Shown piece by piece: positions 40,747 to 50,119 of a stretch of 64,000 nt of DNA. Position 1 is the first letter of the stretch; the number at the start of each line of letters is the position of its first letter. The position numbers and the translations under genes were made by a program. This DNA is from Xylanibacter ruminicola (GTDB taxonomy: Bacteria; Bacteroidota; Bacteroidia; Bacteroidales; Bacteroidaceae). The DNA is taken from NCBI RefSeq assembly GCF_900107775.1, contig NZ_FNRF01000005.1, forward strand, positions 173,852 to 237,851. The letters are read 5' to 3'. The notes under the pieces were generated by a model that saw only the letters and a program-made list of their open reading frames with translations, was not told the DNA's origin and did no database searches.

Positions 40747-41331
40747 TTATTTTCGTATTACTGTAACTTCGCCGTTTTCTTTCAGTTTGATGATGCTCGA
40801 GGGTGTGTGGGGCTTGTGCTCCTGACGACGGCTCCAGCATACGTAATCTACAGCCTCAAGGATACGTGGATCGATGTCGCAGTAGTTCTGTGCTGCTGGC
40901 TCGCCACTGATGTTGGCCGATGTTGATACGATGGCCTTCTGGAAACGGAAGCAGAGCTCTTTCGAGAAAGGCTCGTTGGTGATACGGATACCTAAGCTGC
41001 CATCCTCGGCAATCAGGTTGGGGGCCAGATTGATAGCGCCATCCAGAATCAGCGTGGTAGGCTTGGCATCGGTGGCCTCTTTCAAGCTGTCAATCAACTG
41101 CCAGGCCACATCGGGCACATTGCGGAAGTAGCGCTGCATGCGGGCATCGCTATCCACCAAGCAAATCAGCGCCTTCGAATCCTCGCGCTGCTTAATCTCG
41201 TAAACACGCTTCACGGCCTCGGCATTGGTAGCATCGCAACCAATACCCCAAACGGTGTCGGTGGGGTAGAGGATTACACCGCCCTTACGCATGCATTCTA
41301 CGGCCTGTTTAATATCGTCTTCTTGTTTCAT
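40747..41331 (-). CDS. L-threonylcarbamoyladenylate synthase
   Basis: A 194-residue YrdC/Sua5-domain protein: GGVILYPTDTVWGIGCDATN (substrate pocket), EIKQREDSKALICLV, and RITNEPFSKELCFRFQKAIV, then STSANISGEPA. It makes threonylcarbamoyl-AMP from Thr, bicarbonate and ATP for t6A37 in tRNAs. The length fits the TsaC-like short form without the Sua5 C-terminal domain. It begins 2 bases after the prfC stop. Confidence 0.94.
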   Translation of the reverse strand: MKQEDDIKQAVECMRKGGVILYPTDTVWGIGCDATNAEAVKRVYEIKQREDSKALICLVDSDARMQRYFRNVPDVAWQLIDSLKEATDAKPTTLILDGAINLAPNLIAEDGSLGIRITNEPFSKELCFRFQKAIVSTSANISGEPAAQNYCDIDPRILEAVDYVCWSRRQEHKPHTPSSIIKLKENGEVTVIRK

Positions 41332-41333
41332 AA

Positions 41334-42923
41334 TTAAAACTCACTTGTAAAGTGGAACTTGATGTTTTCGAAGTCCTGCTGCGCCATGCTCAGCACGTAG
41401 CCGCTATCGGCCAGGAACACGTCGCGGCCGTCTTTATCCTTGGCCATGTACTGGTATTTGCGCTTCTTAAAGTTTTCCAGCTCCTGTGGATCGTCGCTCT
41501 CAATCCAGCAGGCCTTATACAGATGTACGGGCTCCCAGCGGCATTTGGCGTTGTACTCGTTCTCCAGACGGTACTGGATAACCTCGAACTGCAGCTGACC
41601 TACGGTTCCGATAATTTTTCTATTATTAAACTGGTTTACGAACAACTGTGCCACACCCTCGTCCATCAGCTGGTCGATACCCTTCTGCAGCTGCTTGGCC
41701 TTCATGGGGTCGTCGTTCTCGATATACTTAAACAGCTCTGGGCTGAACGAAGGCAGTCCGCGGAAGTGCAGCTTTTCGCCTTCGGTCAGTGTGTCGCCAA
41801 TCTTAAACATGCCACCTGTATCGGGCAAACCTACGATATCGCCTGGCCAAGCCTCGTCGATGGTGCTCTTACGCTGTGCCATAAACTGTGTGGGGCTTGA
41901 GAAACGCATGGTTTTACCCTGGCGCACGTGCAGGTAAGGCTGGTTGCGCTGGAACTTACCAGAGCATACCTTACAGAATGCGATACACGAGCGGTGGTTG
42001 GGGTCGATATTAGCGGTAATCTTAAAGATAAATCCTGTAAACTTGTTCTCCTCGGGCTGTACATCGCGCTCCTCGGCCTTGGTGGGGCGGGGCGATGGTG
42101 CAATCTCAACAAAGCAGTTGAGCAACTCCTGTACACCAAAGTTGTTCAGGGCCGATCCGAAGAATACGGGGGCCACTTCGGCCTCGCGGTATGTCTCTAC
42201 GTCGAACTCGGGGTAAACACCATCCACCAGCTCCAAATCCTCGCGCAATTTGGCGGCATTCTCCTCGCCTACACGCTGGTCTAGCTCTTCGCTGTCGATG
42301 TCAACCTCAACCTTATCTGTTACACGCTGCTTGTCGGGTGTAAACAAGTCGAGCTTCTGTTCGTAGATATTGTAAACGCCCTTGAACTTGGCACCCTGAT
42401 TGATAGGCCAAGACAGTGGGCGAACCTTGATTTCGAGTTCCTGCTCCAGTTCGTCGAGCAAGTCGAAGGGATCGCGACCTTCGCGGTCCATCTTGTTGAT
42501 AAAGATGATAACGGGTGTTTTGCGCATGCGGCACACCGTCATCAGCTTACGGGTCTGAGTCTCAACACCTTTGGCACCATCCACTACGATAATGGCTGAA
42601 TCTACAGCGGTGAGTGTGCGGAAGGTATCCTCAGCAAAGTCCTGGTGACCTGGGGTGTCCAGAATGTTCACCTTGTATTCGATGTCCTTGCCATCGGGGG
42701 TGTAATCGAACTCCATCACAGAGGTCGATACAGAGATACCACGCTGCTTCTCGATATCCATCCAGTCGCTGGTGGCAGTTTTCTTAATCTTGTTGCTTTT
42801 TACAGCTCCAGCCACCTGTATCTGTCCACCGAACAGCAGAAACTTCTCTGTCAGCGTAGTCTTACCCGCGTCCGGGTGCGAAATGATGGCAAATGTACGT
42901 CTTCTTTCTATTTCCTGATTCAT
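41334..42923 (-). CDS. prfC: Peptide chain release factor 3
   Basis: A 529-residue GTPase. G1 is [15 protein letters not shown]2 lies around [13 protein letters not shown]3 is DTPGHQDF, and G4 is [11 protein letters not shown]. The later domains include [18 protein letters not shown], typical of RF3. It recycles RF1/RF2 after peptide release. The start overlaps the rfbD stop by 4 bases. Confidence 0.97.
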   Translation of the reverse strand: MNQEIERRRTFAIISHPDAGKTTLTEKFLLFGGQIQVAGAVKSNKIKKTATSDWMDIEKQRGISVSTSVMEFDYTPDGKDIEYKVNILDTPGHQDFAEDTFRTLTAVDSAIIVVDGAKGVETQTRKLMTVCRMRKTPVIIFINKMDREGRDPFDLLDELEQELEIKVRPLSWPINQGAKFKGVYNIYEQKLDLFTPDKQRVTDKVEVDIDSEELDQRVGEENAAKLREDLELVDGVYPEFDVETYREAEVAPVFFGSALNNFGVQELLNCFVEIAPSPRPTKAEERDVQPEENKFTGFIFKITANIDPNHRSCIAFCKVCSGKFQRNQPYLHVRQGKTMRFSSPTQFMAQRKSTIDEAWPGDIVGLPDTGGMFKIGDTLTEGEKLHFRGLPSFSPELFKYIENDDPMKAKQLQKGIDQLMDEGVAQLFVNQFNNRKIIGTVGQLQFEVIQYRLENEYNAKCRWEPVHLYKACWIESDDPQELENFKKRKYQYMAKDKDGRDVFLADSGYVLSMAQQDFENIKFHFTSEF

Positions 42924-43777
42924 AATTTCTCAATACAATCTTTTAATGATTCTTCCCAATATGGTATCTCTATACCATAGGTCTGCTTTATTTTTGTTTT
43001 GTCTAACACGCTGTAGTGTGGACGGGCGGCGGGAGTAGGGTACTCTGTGGTGTGCAGGGGGCGCACCTTGCAGTCCTTGATACCGGCAATGCGGTGGATG
43101 GCCTTGGTAAAGTCGTACCACGAGATAACACCCTCGTTGCTGAAGTGATAAATGCCAGGTACGATGCCCTGATTGATGGCGGCAAAGATGGCCACTGCCA
43201 GGTCGCGTGCATAGGTGGGCGTACCTATCTGGTCGAAGATCACACCCAGTTCGGGCTTCTCCTTACCCAGGCGAATCATCGTCTTCACAAAGTTGTTGCC
43301 GAATGTAGAGTACAGCCATGCTGTGCGGATAATCATCGAGCGCTTGCAACCATTGATCACCTCCTGCTCGCCTGCAAGCTTGGTGCGACCGTAGGTGCTG
43401 TTGGGGCATACACTATCCTGCTCGGTATAGGGACGGTGATTAGTACCGTCGAACACATAGTCGGTAGAAATCTGAATCATCCATCCACCACGCTTCTCAA
43501 TGGCTTTGGCCAGCAGTCCTGGGGCGGTGGCGTTCAGTTTGTGGCACAGCTCCTGGTTCTCTTCAGCCTTATCCACGGCTGTATAGGCGGCACAGTTCAC
43601 AATACCGTCAATCTCGTTGTCGGTTACAAATCGGTTGATGGCAGCCTCGTCGGTGATATCCAGCTCGGCCACATCCGTATTAAAATAGGTGTGCTGCTGG
43701 TTTTCTTTTTCCAGCAGCTGCATTTCGTTTCCAAGTTGGCCGTTACAGCCGGTAATCAGTATTCTCATACGCTTCAT
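42920..43777 (-). CDS. rfbD: dTDP-4-dehydrorhamnose reductase
   Basis: A 285-residue RmlD/Rfb[17 protein letters not shown] (NADPH-binding GxxGxxG), [18 protein letters not shown] sequence, STDYVFDG with the catalytic Thr/Tyr context, and YGRTKLAGE (YxxxK). It reduces dTDP-4-keto-L-rhamnose to dTDP-L-rhamnose. The start is 43777 or 43768 (MRIL). It lies 8 bases from repeat copy 3 and overlaps prfC by 4 bases at its end. Confidence 0.95.
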   Translation of the reverse strand: MKRMRILITGCNGQLGNEMQLLEKENQQHTYFNTDVAELDITDEAAINRFVTDNEIDGIVNCAAYTAVDKAEENQELCHKLNATAPGLLAKAIEKRGGWMIQISTDYVFDGTNHRPYTEQDSVCPNSTYGRTKLAGEQEVINGCKRSMIIRTAWLYSTFGNNFVKTMIRLGKEKPELGVIFDQIGTPTYARDLAVAIFAAINQGIVPGIYHFSNEGVISWYDFTKAIHRIAGIKDCKVRPLHTTEYPTPAARPHYSVLDKTKIKQTYGIEIPYWEESLKDCIEKL

Positions 43778-43785
43778 TCATATTT

Positions 43786-43910
43786 GGCACGGATTACACG
43801 GATTAACACGGATTTTTTATTTATCCGCTTCCGAATTATTCCGTAACCTTTATTATTTCATGATGAATAAATTTATTAATTAATCCGTGTAAATCCGTGA
43901 AATCCGTGCC
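43786..43910. repeat. CACGGATTA inverted-repeat element, copy 3
   Basis: The left arm is GGCACGGATTACACGGATTA plus a third unit; the right arm ends AAATCCGTGAAATCCGTGCC. The ~65-base core starts TTATCCGCTTCCG, related to copy 2. It sits between the DUF4924 and rfbD genes. Confidence 0.9.
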
Positions 43911-43918
43911 TAAAAACT

Positions 43919-44464
43919 TTATTCGAACTTTAGTCCTTCTTCTTTGTCCTTCTTATAATAATCTGAGAGCATGCCGATAAAGGTTGTGATTTCCTTGACG
44001 GCATGTGCGGTGTCGGGCGAAATGTCCTTCTTCTGCAGGCGCAGCAGCATCACTCCGTACAGCGAGTTAAAACACGTTTCAATCTCGTTCTCCTCTTTGT
44101 TGGCGCCACGGTTGCGCAGCTCTACGATAAAGGGCAGCACTTTGTAGTAAGCCGTGTTGTAAAAGGGAAATTTGCTGCTCTGTAACAGCTGCTGGTGCAA
44201 CTCAATCAGCATCTGCATGGTTACCTTGTTAATCTGCAGGTGTCCCTGCTCGCGGCATCCCTCCTGATTCATCATGCGTATCAGGTTGCCAAACCAGTCG
44301 GTCTCCTCTTCCTTCTGTTCGTCGTTGTAGTCAAAGCGCTCAATGTACTCGCGCTTGATGCGTTGCAGCGAGCAGTCGAATGCTCGCACCGTGTCTTCCA
44401 TCTGCCACATATACAGCAGATACTCGGCAATGTTGGTTTTTCTAAGTTCGTTTGCTATAAACAT
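43919..44464 (-). CDS. DUF4924 family protein
   Basis: A 181-residue helical protein matching DUF4924: IANELRKTNIAEYLLYMWQM at the start, EETDWFGNLIRMMNQEGCRE, and LLRLQKKDISPDTAHAVKEI near the end. This is a Bacteroidota family without assigned function. No signal or membrane span is seen. It starts 8 bases after the LysE-family gene stop and is followed by repeat copy 3, so it shares the LysE transcript. Confidence 0.85.
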   Translation of the reverse strand: MFIANELRKTNIAEYLLYMWQMEDTVRAFDCSLQRIKREYIERFDYNDEQKEEETDWFGNLIRMMNQEGCREQGHLQINKVTMQMLIELHQQLLQSSKFPFYNTAYYKVLPFIVELRNRGANKEENEIETCFNSLYGVMLLRLQKKDISPDTAHAVKEITTFIGMLSDYYKKDKEEGLKFE

Positions 44465-44472
44465 ATTTTATG

Positions 44473-45138
44473 CTAGAATAATCTTACCAGGTTGGTGGTT
44501 AATCCGAGCAGCATGATGATACTGCCCACGATCACAGCCACGCCAATTACTTTGTTGATGATCTTGATACCGTTAGTATCAAACTTAGTGCGTATCTGAT
44601 CTACCAGCCATGTCAGTCCCCACCACCACAGCATGGCGCCTGCCACGATGCTTGCAAAGCCCACAATCATCTCGAACGGATGGTTGGGCAGCACAAAGGC
44701 AAACTGGGCATACATGGCCAGGAACAGGAAGATGATGAGCGGATTAGAGAACGTAACCAGAAAGGCTGTCCACGTGTTGTACCACAGTGTGCCTTGCTGC
44801 TTGCCGCTCTGGTGCATTTTCTGTGTAGGGTCGGTTTGGTAGGTGTACCAGCCAAAGCACAGCAATAAAATGCTACCCGCAATCTGCAGATAGAATCTGT
44901 TCTGATCGTTGGTGATAAAATCCATCACAAACGACATTCCGTAGCCAGCAAACGCCGCATAGATAATGTCGCTCACAGCGGCACCCATGCCTGTGGCAAA
45001 GCCAAACCAGCGGCCTTTATTCAGTGTGCGCTGTACGCACAGAATACCTACCGGTCCCATCGGTGCGCTGGCAATCACACCGATCAACATCCCCTTGAAG
45101 ATGAAGTCTAATATATTTATTGGTATATGAATGGGCAT
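44473..45138 (-). CDS. LysE/RhtB family exporter
   Basis: A 221-residue protein with about six membrane helices. GVIASAPMGPVGILCVQRTLN near the N-terminus is the family's GxxxGPG-like motif region, and TFSNPLIIFLFLAM gives the conserved NP. LysE/RhtB proteins export amino acids or related compounds; the substrate is unknown. ATG 45138 (MPIHIPINIL) is used because the promoter at 45147 lies downstream of the longer frame's start at 45189. Confidence 0.88.
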   Translation of the reverse strand: MPIHIPINILDFIFKGMLIGVIASAPMGPVGILCVQRTLNKGRWFGFATGMGAAVSDIIYAAFAGYGMSFVMDFITNDQNRFYLQIAGSILLLCFGWYTYQTDPTQKMHQSGKQQGTLWYNTWTAFLVTFSNPLIIFLFLAMYAQFAFVLPNHPFEMIVGFASIVAGAMLWWWGLTWLVDQIRTKFDTNGIKIINKVIGVAVIVGSIIMLLGLTTNLVRLF

Positions 45139-45146
45139 AACGGGTG

Positions 45147-45154
45147 CAAAGTTA
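45147..45154 (-). promoter_or_regulatory. Promoter box TAACTTTG for the LysE gene
   Basis: The minus-strand TAACTTTG is followed by CACCCGTT and ATG, only 8 bases apart, so the leader is minimal. Confidence 0.7.
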
Positions 45155-45249
45155 CGAAAAATTTTCCGCTTACGGCTGATTTTAGTCATTCTTTTATAAA
45201 ATAATGGTTAATTTCCGTAAAAAGTCAAGTGTTATGCCGAATTTTTTAG

Positions 45250-45257
45250 TAATTTTG
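45250..45257 (+). promoter_or_regulatory. Promoter box TAATTTTG for the ROK kinase
   Basis: TAATTTTG followed by TGCC lies 53 bases before ATG 45311. Confidence 0.7.
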
Positions 45258-45310
45258 TGCCTTGAAATCAAAATACGATATTAATATAGACTAATAAACT
45301 TATTATAATT

Positions 45311-46294
45311 ATGAACGAACAGAACGCAGAAATTAAGCCTTACGTTATTGGCTTAGACTTAGGAGGAACCAATTCAGTATTTGGTATTGTTGATGCCCGT
45401 GGCGATATCAAGGCCACAACTGCCATCAAAACTGGTGGTTACGATAATGTTGATGATTACGTAGCCGCATCGGTTCAGGCTTTGCAGCCTATCATCGAGC
45501 AGGTTGGCGGTATCGAGAAAATCAAGGCCATGGGTATTGGTGCTCCTAACGGCAACTATTATAACGGCACAATCGAGTTTGCTCCTAATCTGCCTTGGGC
45601 TCACAATGGTGTAGTACCCTTGGCAAAGCTGTTCAGCGATGCATTAGGCATTCCCGTAGCCCTTACCAACGATGCTAACGCCGCTGCTATCGGCGAGATG
45701 GTTTATGGTGTGGCTCGTGGCATGAAGAACTTCATCGTTATCACTCTTGGTACCGGTGTAGGTTCAGGTATTGTTGTTAACGGTCAGCTGCTCTACGGAC
45801 ATGATGGTTTTGCAGGCGAGCTGGGTCACGTAACAATGGTTCGTGGCGAGGAAGGTCGCGCTTGCGGATGCGGTCGTACAGGCTGCTTGGAGTGCTACTG
45901 CTCGGCTACAGGTGTGGCTCGTACTGCTCGTGAGATGCTGGCTAAGACCGACCGTCCATCATTGCTGCGCGATATGAACCCTGAGGATATCACATCGCTC
46001 GATGTTTCAATCGCTGCCGGTAAGGGCGACGAGCTGGCTAAGGACATCTACGAGTTCACTGGCAAGATGCTTGGCGAGGCTTGTGCCGATTTCGCTGCCT
46101 TCTCATCACCCGAGGCATTCATCTTCTTCGGTGGTATGGTTAAGGCTGGCGAGCTGATTATGAAACCTATCCGCGAGGCTTACGATGCCCATGTTCTTAA
46201 AATCTTCAAGAACAAGGCCAAGTTCCTCGTTTCAGGTCTCGATGGCGCTAGCGCAGCCGTTCTCGGTGCCTCGGCCATCGGTTGGGAAGTATAA
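45311..46294 (+). CDS. ROK-family sugar kinase (glucokinase-like)
   Basis: A 327-residue ROK protein without a DNA-binding domain, so an enzyme and not a repressor. The N-terminal phosphate loop is VIGLDLGGTNSVFG, TNDANAAAIGE is the catalytic region, and LGTGVGSGIV and GELGHVTM follow, with the zinc motif CGCGRTGCLECYCS. Glucose is the likely substrate from overall similarity to Bacteroidota glucokinases, but N-acetylhexosamines are possible given the AmgK-like gene downstream. Confidence 0.9.
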   Translation: MNEQNAEIKPYVIGLDLGGTNSVFGIVDARGDIKATTAIKTGGYDNVDDYVAASVQALQPIIEQVGGIEKIKAMGIGAPNGNYYNGTIEFAPNLPWAHNGVVPLAKLFSDALGIPVALTNDANAAAIGEMVYGVARGMKNFIVITLGTGVGSGIVVNGQLLYGHDGFAGELGHVTMVRGEEGRACGCGRTGCLECYCSATGVARTAREMLAKTDRPSLLRDMNPEDITSLDVSIAAGKGDELAKDIYEFTGKMLGEACADFAAFSSPEAFIFFGGMVKAGELIMKPIREAYDAHVLKIFKNKAKFLVSGLDGASAAVLGASAIGWEV

Positions 46295-46329
46295 ATAAAT
46301 TGTTTTTTTAAGTTAATAGGTAAATAAAA

Positions 46330-46368
46330 GGGGTTCGCCGCGTGATGCAGCGAACTCCTTGTTTTGTT
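46330..46368 (+). terminator. Terminator after the ROK kinase
   Basis: GGGGTTCGC (46330-46338) pairs with GCGAACTCC (46350-46358), 9 bp with one mismatch, followed by TTGTTTTGTT. Confidence 0.75.
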
Positions 46369-46456
46369 AATATCTTTCAGATCTTTTTCCCTTCTTCTCG
46401 AAGATACTCCCGCTCGAAAAATCTCAAATATATTTGGATTTTTGCTCGCTTATTCG

Positions 46457-46464
46457 TAACTTTG
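46457..46464 (+). promoter_or_regulatory. Promoter box TAACTTTG for the kinase-RapZ fusion
   Basis: TAACTTTG ends 8 bases before ATG 46473, so the leader is very short. A longer in-frame start at 46434 lies upstream of the box. Confidence 0.7.
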
Positions 46465-46472
46465 CAGGCGTT

Positions 46473-48014
46473 ATGCAGAAACTTATCGATTTATATACAG
46501 AGTGGAGGGGGGCTGAGCCGGCTAACGTTCAGCAGATTCCCGGGGGCGGTAGTAACCGCACTTACTTCCGTTTGACCGACCAGCAGGGACAATCGGTGAT
46601 AGGCGTGATAGGTACCAGTCGCGACGAGGACCATGCGTTTATCTATCTTACCAAGCATTTTACACGTCTGCAGATGCCGGTGCCAAAGATCCTGGCTGCC
46701 AGCGACGACCAGCTGCGATACCTGCAAACCGATTTGGGTAGCATGTCGCTTTTCGACGCCATCCGTGGTGGTCGCGAAGCGGGCGGACGTTACACCCTGA
46801 AAGAGCAGGAACTGCTGAAGCGTACCATTCGCGAGCTGCCTAAGATGCAGGTACAGGGCGCACGCGATCTGGATTTCGAGAACTGCTACCCACAGGCGGA
46901 GTTTGACGTGGACAGTGTGCTGTTCGACCTGAACTACTTTAAGTACTGTTTCCTGAAGGCTACGGAGATTGATTTCCACGAGTTGAAGCTGGAGGCCGAC
47001 TTCCGACTGATGGCGAAGGACCTGACTTCGGAACAGAGCGATTCGTTTCTGTATCGCGACTTCCAGGCCCGCAACGTGATGCTCGACCACGATGGTAACC
47101 CTTGGTTTATTGATTACCAAGGCGGCCGAAAAGGTCCGTTTTACTACGATGTTGCTTCGTTCTTGTGGCAGGCCTCGGCTAAGTATCCACACAAGCTGCG
47201 CCGTGAACTGGTGTACGAGTACTACAACTCGCTGAAGAACTACATCGAGGTGCCCACGGTGCGCCACTTTGTAAATCGTCTGTCGCTGTTTGTGCTGTTC
47301 CGTACCTTACAGGTGCTGGGCGCCTATGGATTCCGCGGCTATTTTGAGCAGAAAAAGCATTTTATTGAGAGCATTCCACCTGCCATACAGAACCTTCGCG
47401 AGTTGTTGGCAAGCAGCACGCCTTGGCATTATCCATACTTGATGGAGATTCTGCAGAAGCTGACAGAGCTGCCACAGTTCCAGCAGATTGAGACGGTGGC
47501 CAGTCGTGCCGATGGTTATAAGACGACTGATTTGAACCCTTATAAGGCCCATCCACAGGACGGACCGGCTACATTCTCGAAGTACGATGCGCAGGGACCG
47601 CTGGTGGTTAAGGTGTTCAGTTTCTCGTATCGCAATGGTATACCCGAGGATGAGAGCGGCAACGGTGGTGGCTATGTGTTCGACTGCCGCAGCACGCACA
47701 ACCCGGGACGTTACGAGCCTTACAAAAAGCTGACGGGTCTGGATGAACCAGTGATACGATTCCTGGAGGATGATGGTGAGATACTAACGTTCCTGGATTC
47801 GGTTTATAAGTTGGCCGATGCACATGTGCGCCGCTACATTCAGCGTGGCTTTACCAGTCTGATGTTCTCGTTCGGTTGCACGGGTGGTCAGCACCGTTCG
47901 GTTTATTCGGCTCAGCACTTAGCCGAGCATATCCACGAAAAGTTTGGTATCGAGGTTCGCGTAGAACATCGCGAACAGAAAATCAAACAAACCTTCGAAG
48001 CAAAGAAGATTTAG
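46473..48014 (+). CDS. APH-type sugar kinase (AmgK-like) fused to a RapZ C-terminal domain
   Basis: A 513-residue fusion. Residues 1-~340 are an aminoglycoside-phosphotransferase fold: QQIPGGGSNRTYFRL as the glycine loop, LYRDFQARNVML as the Brenner motif, and WFIDYQGGRKGP as the metal-binding DxxG-like motif. This type includes AmgK, the anomeric MurNAc/GlcNAc kinase. Residues ~375-510 match the C-terminal half of RapZ (FSYRNGIPEDESGNGGGYVF, DCRSTHNPGRYEPY, FGCTGGQHRSVY), the part that binds glucosamine-6-phosphate in E. coli. RapZ's own P-loop domain is absent. A sugar kinase joined to an amino-sugar sensor suggests a feedback role in cell-wall sugar recycling. Confidence 0.88.
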   Translation: MQKLIDLYTEWRGAEPANVQQIPGGGSNRTYFRLTDQQGQSVIGVIGTSRDEDHAFIYLTKHFTRLQMPVPKILAASDDQLRYLQTDLGSMSLFDAIRGGREAGGRYTLKEQELLKRTIRELPKMQVQGARDLDFENCYPQAEFDVDSVLFDLNYFKYCFLKATEIDFHELKLEADFRLMAKDLTSEQSDSFLYRDFQARNVMLDHDGNPWFIDYQGGRKGPFYYDVASFLWQASAKYPHKLRRELVYEYYNSLKNYIEVPTVRHFVNRLSLFVLFRTLQVLGAYGFRGYFEQKKHFIESIPPAIQNLRELLASSTPWHYPYLMEILQKLTELPQFQQIETVASRADGYKTTDLNPYKAHPQDGPATFSKYDAQGPLVVKVFSFSYRNGIPEDESGNGGGYVFDCRSTHNPGRYEPYKKLTGLDEPVIRFLEDDGEILTFLDSVYKLADAHVRRYIQRGFTSLMFSFGCTGGQHRSVYSAQHLAEHIHEKFGIEVRVEHREQKIKQTFEAKKI

Positions 48015-48156
48015 GCACGGATTACACGGATTAACACGGATTTTTTTTAGGCACGGATTTACGCGGCTTTAATAAATTAAAGACACGGCTTTTATTACGA
48101 AGTCGTGCCTTTTTTTTTAAATAATTAATCCGTGTTAATCCGTGTAATCCGTGCCC
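48012..48156. repeat. CACGGATTA inverted-repeat element, copy 4 (nested)
   Basis: The outer arms start TAGGCACGGATTACACGGAT and end AATCCGTGTAATCCGTGCCC. Inside is a second start, TAGGCACGGATTTACGCGGC, paired with GTCGTGCCT followed by nine Ts, so a hairpin lies within the hairpin. It separates converging genes and probably terminates both. Confidence 0.88.
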
Positions 48157-48162
48157 AAAAAA

Positions 48163-48585
48163 CTATTCGGCACTCTCGCTCTCGGGCTCCTCGTCCTTGA
48201 AGTCGGTGATACCGGCCTCGATAAGGATGTTGTACCAAGTGATGAGCTTCTTGATGTGGCTATCCTTTACGCGGTCCTGATCCCACTCGGGCAGTACCTT
48301 AGTAAAGTACTCGCGCAGCTCGGCGCTCGAAGCCTTCTTCTCGTTGATGCTGGCACGCTTACCGTTCTCCAGCTTCTTCAGGTTGTCGAGAACATCTGTC
48401 AGGGGCACATCATCAGTCTCGGTAAACATGGCGATATCGCCAAGTGATGTGATGCGATCGGTTGCGAAGGCGGGCAGACGCTTGTGAGTAGCATCCAGAG
48501 CCTCTACAATCAGATTGTTGTTACCGCGGGTAACAAGCTTGTATAAACCGGGCTTGCCGGCAATAGCTAAAATGGTTTGTTGCAT
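48163..48585 (-). CDS. DUF5606 domain protein
   Basis: A 140-residue protein of the Bacteroidota DUF5606 family. The N-terminal half (TILAIAGKPGLYKLVTRGNN, then LIVEALDATHKRL) looks like a small beta-barrel, and a helical part follows (SSAELREYFTKVLPEWDQDR, HIKKLITWYNILIEAG). Function is unknown. The start overlaps the coaE stop region by 19 bases. The C-terminal tail is acidic (DEEPESESAE). Confidence 0.85.
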   Translation of the reverse strand: MQQTILAIAGKPGLYKLVTRGNNNLIVEALDATHKRLPAFATDRITSLGDIAMFTETDDVPLTDVLDNLKKLENGKRASINEKKASSAELREYFTKVLPEWDQDRVKDSHIKKLITWYNILIEAGITDFKDEEPESESAE

Positions 48586-49133
48586 TGTTTTATTATTTTA
48601 TTAATTTGATTATCTATATCAGCTTCTCCATCGTTAATCAGCACAAAGTCGGCCTTACGTATCACCTCCTGCTGTGGTAGCTGGCGGTTCATCCATTGCA
48701 GCGCCTGTTCGCGACTGATACCGTCGCGCTCCATCACACGCTGCAGACGAATCTCCTTGGGCGCTATCACCACAATCACCTTATCTACCAGTACATTGGC
48801 GCCGCTCTCGAACAGGATGGCACTTTCCATGTAGTTCAACCCGCTTTGGCGGAAGGCGTCGAACACGGCTGGGTGTACTATGGCGTCGATGGCCTTGGCA
48901 TTGCTGGGCGATGCCAGCAGGAATTTGGCCACAGCGGCCTTATTCAGCGTGCCTTCGGGGGTGTAGGTTTCGGGACCAATCAGCGCTGTAAGTTGCTGGC
49001 GCAGCTCAGGCGAGTTACGCATCAGGCGTTTGGCCTCGCTGTCGCAATCGAAAACTTCGATGCCCTGCTCTTTCAGCACACGGCACACGTAGCTTTTACC
49101 ACTACCAATGCCGCCCGTAATACCTACTTTCAT
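48567..49133 (-). CDS. coaE: Dephospho-CoA kinase
   Basis: A 188-residue CoaE. The P-loop is GITGGIGSGKSYVCRVL; FDCDSEAKRLMR, VHPAVFDAFR and LQRVMERDGISREQAL (lid) follow. It phosphorylates dephospho-CoA in the last step of CoA synthesis. It overlaps the YbbR stop by 4 bases and DUF5606 by 19. Confidence 0.95.
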   Translation of the reverse strand: MKVGITGGIGSGKSYVCRVLKEQGIEVFDCDSEAKRLMRNSPELRQQLTALIGPETYTPEGTLNKAAVAKFLLASPSNAKAIDAIVHPAVFDAFRQSGLNYMESAILFESGANVLVDKVIVVIAPKEIRLQRVMERDGISREQALQWMNRQLPQQEVIRKADFVLINDGEADIDNQINKIIKQCNKPF

Positions 49134-50119
49134 TCTTCGTCGGATTCGATCAGATAGTCAACCATGCTGGTTTCCAAACGTGCTCTGGAAATGCCGCGTG
49201 GCACACTCTTAAGATAAATGTGGCACTTTTCCTGCGGGTGGTCCTTAATCTCATTGTAATCGGCCACCACGTAGAAGTCGGTAGGCTTAAGATTTCGGTA
49301 CACACTAACACCCGTTACGAATGTTACGTTTACGCGCGATGGGAACGTGCGGATAGATTTGCCCTTAGGCAGATTGATGGCCTTGATGGGTACACCCTCG
49401 ATGCTCTCCTCGGTAAGTACGTCGGTGCAGAAGGTAACCCGCACATGGTCGGGTATCATCTTTACGCCTTTAATCTTGGCCAGTTCGCAGTTGGCACGCA
49501 GCGTATCGCGGAAGTTGGCGTAGTTAAGCTGCTCGGTGTAAACCACGTTAATGCTGTCAAGCTTTTCGGGCGAAGCGTAGATGGTAACGCTATCGGGACT
49601 GTAAGCCACACGCGAAATAAAGAACAGCTCCTCGGGAATTACACGTCCGCTCCAGCGTACGGGCACCGTTTTCTTGTCGCCGTAGTTGTAATAGAACTCC
49701 AGCTTCTCGGGCTTCATAGCCGTGATGCGTGATCCGCTGGCCAGCTGCTGGTAAACCAACTTCTGTATTTCCTGCTGCGAAATCACACCAGTACCGTTGC
49801 CGTGCGAGTAGTTCTTAAAGTTCACATTTACCTTACGCAGTATGTCGCCATACATATAAGTAAGGAGTGTGATGCCCTTGTCGCGGATGGTTACGCGCAC
49901 CGTATCAGTCTCGTCGCTGGTGAGCACAGCATTCTTCGGAATGCCTACTACCGACACGGGGATGGCGAACTCGCGCTCGTAAACCTCGTTAAGTGTGGTT
50001 TGCAGCCAGAAGATGCCCGAAAGTGCCAGGAAGAACACGAAAAGCAGCAGCTCCTTATTAGTCTTGCTAAAAAGGAGCTTGTGCAGTAACCGTGCAATGC
50101 TTCCCAGAAATTTCTTCAT
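49130..50119 (-). CDS. YbbR-like domain membrane protein
   Basis: A 329-residue protein with one N-terminal membrane helix (about 24-46) and an extracytoplasmic part of YbbR-like repeats (FAIPVSVVGIPKNAVLTSDE, VPIKAINLPKGKSIRTFPSR). In Firmicutes YbbR/CdaR regulates the c-di-AMP cyclase; no cyclase gene is adjacent here, so that link is untested. It follows yajC with no gap. Confidence 0.86.
   Translation of the reverse strand: MKKFLGSIARLLHKLLFSKTNKELLLFVFFLALSGIFWLQTTLNEVYEREFAIPVSVVGIPKNAVLTSDETDTVRVTIRDKGITLLTYMYGDILRKVNVNFKNYSHGNGTGVISQQEIQKLVYQQLASGSRITAMKPEKLEFYYNYGDKKTVPVRWSGRVIPEELFFISRVAYSPDSVTIYASPEKLDSINVVYTEQLNYANFRDTLRANCELAKIKGVKMIPDHVRVTFCTDVLTEESIEGVPIKAINLPKGKSIRTFPSRVNVTFVTGVSVYRNLKPTDFYVVADYNEIKDHPQEKCHIYLKSVPRGISRARLETSMVDYLIESDEE

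Noticed and set aside
33238..48156. CACGGATTA repeats as a CRISPR array
   Set aside because: The units are 9-10 bases, form inverted arms and are scattered singly over 15 kb, without spacers of constant length or cas genes.
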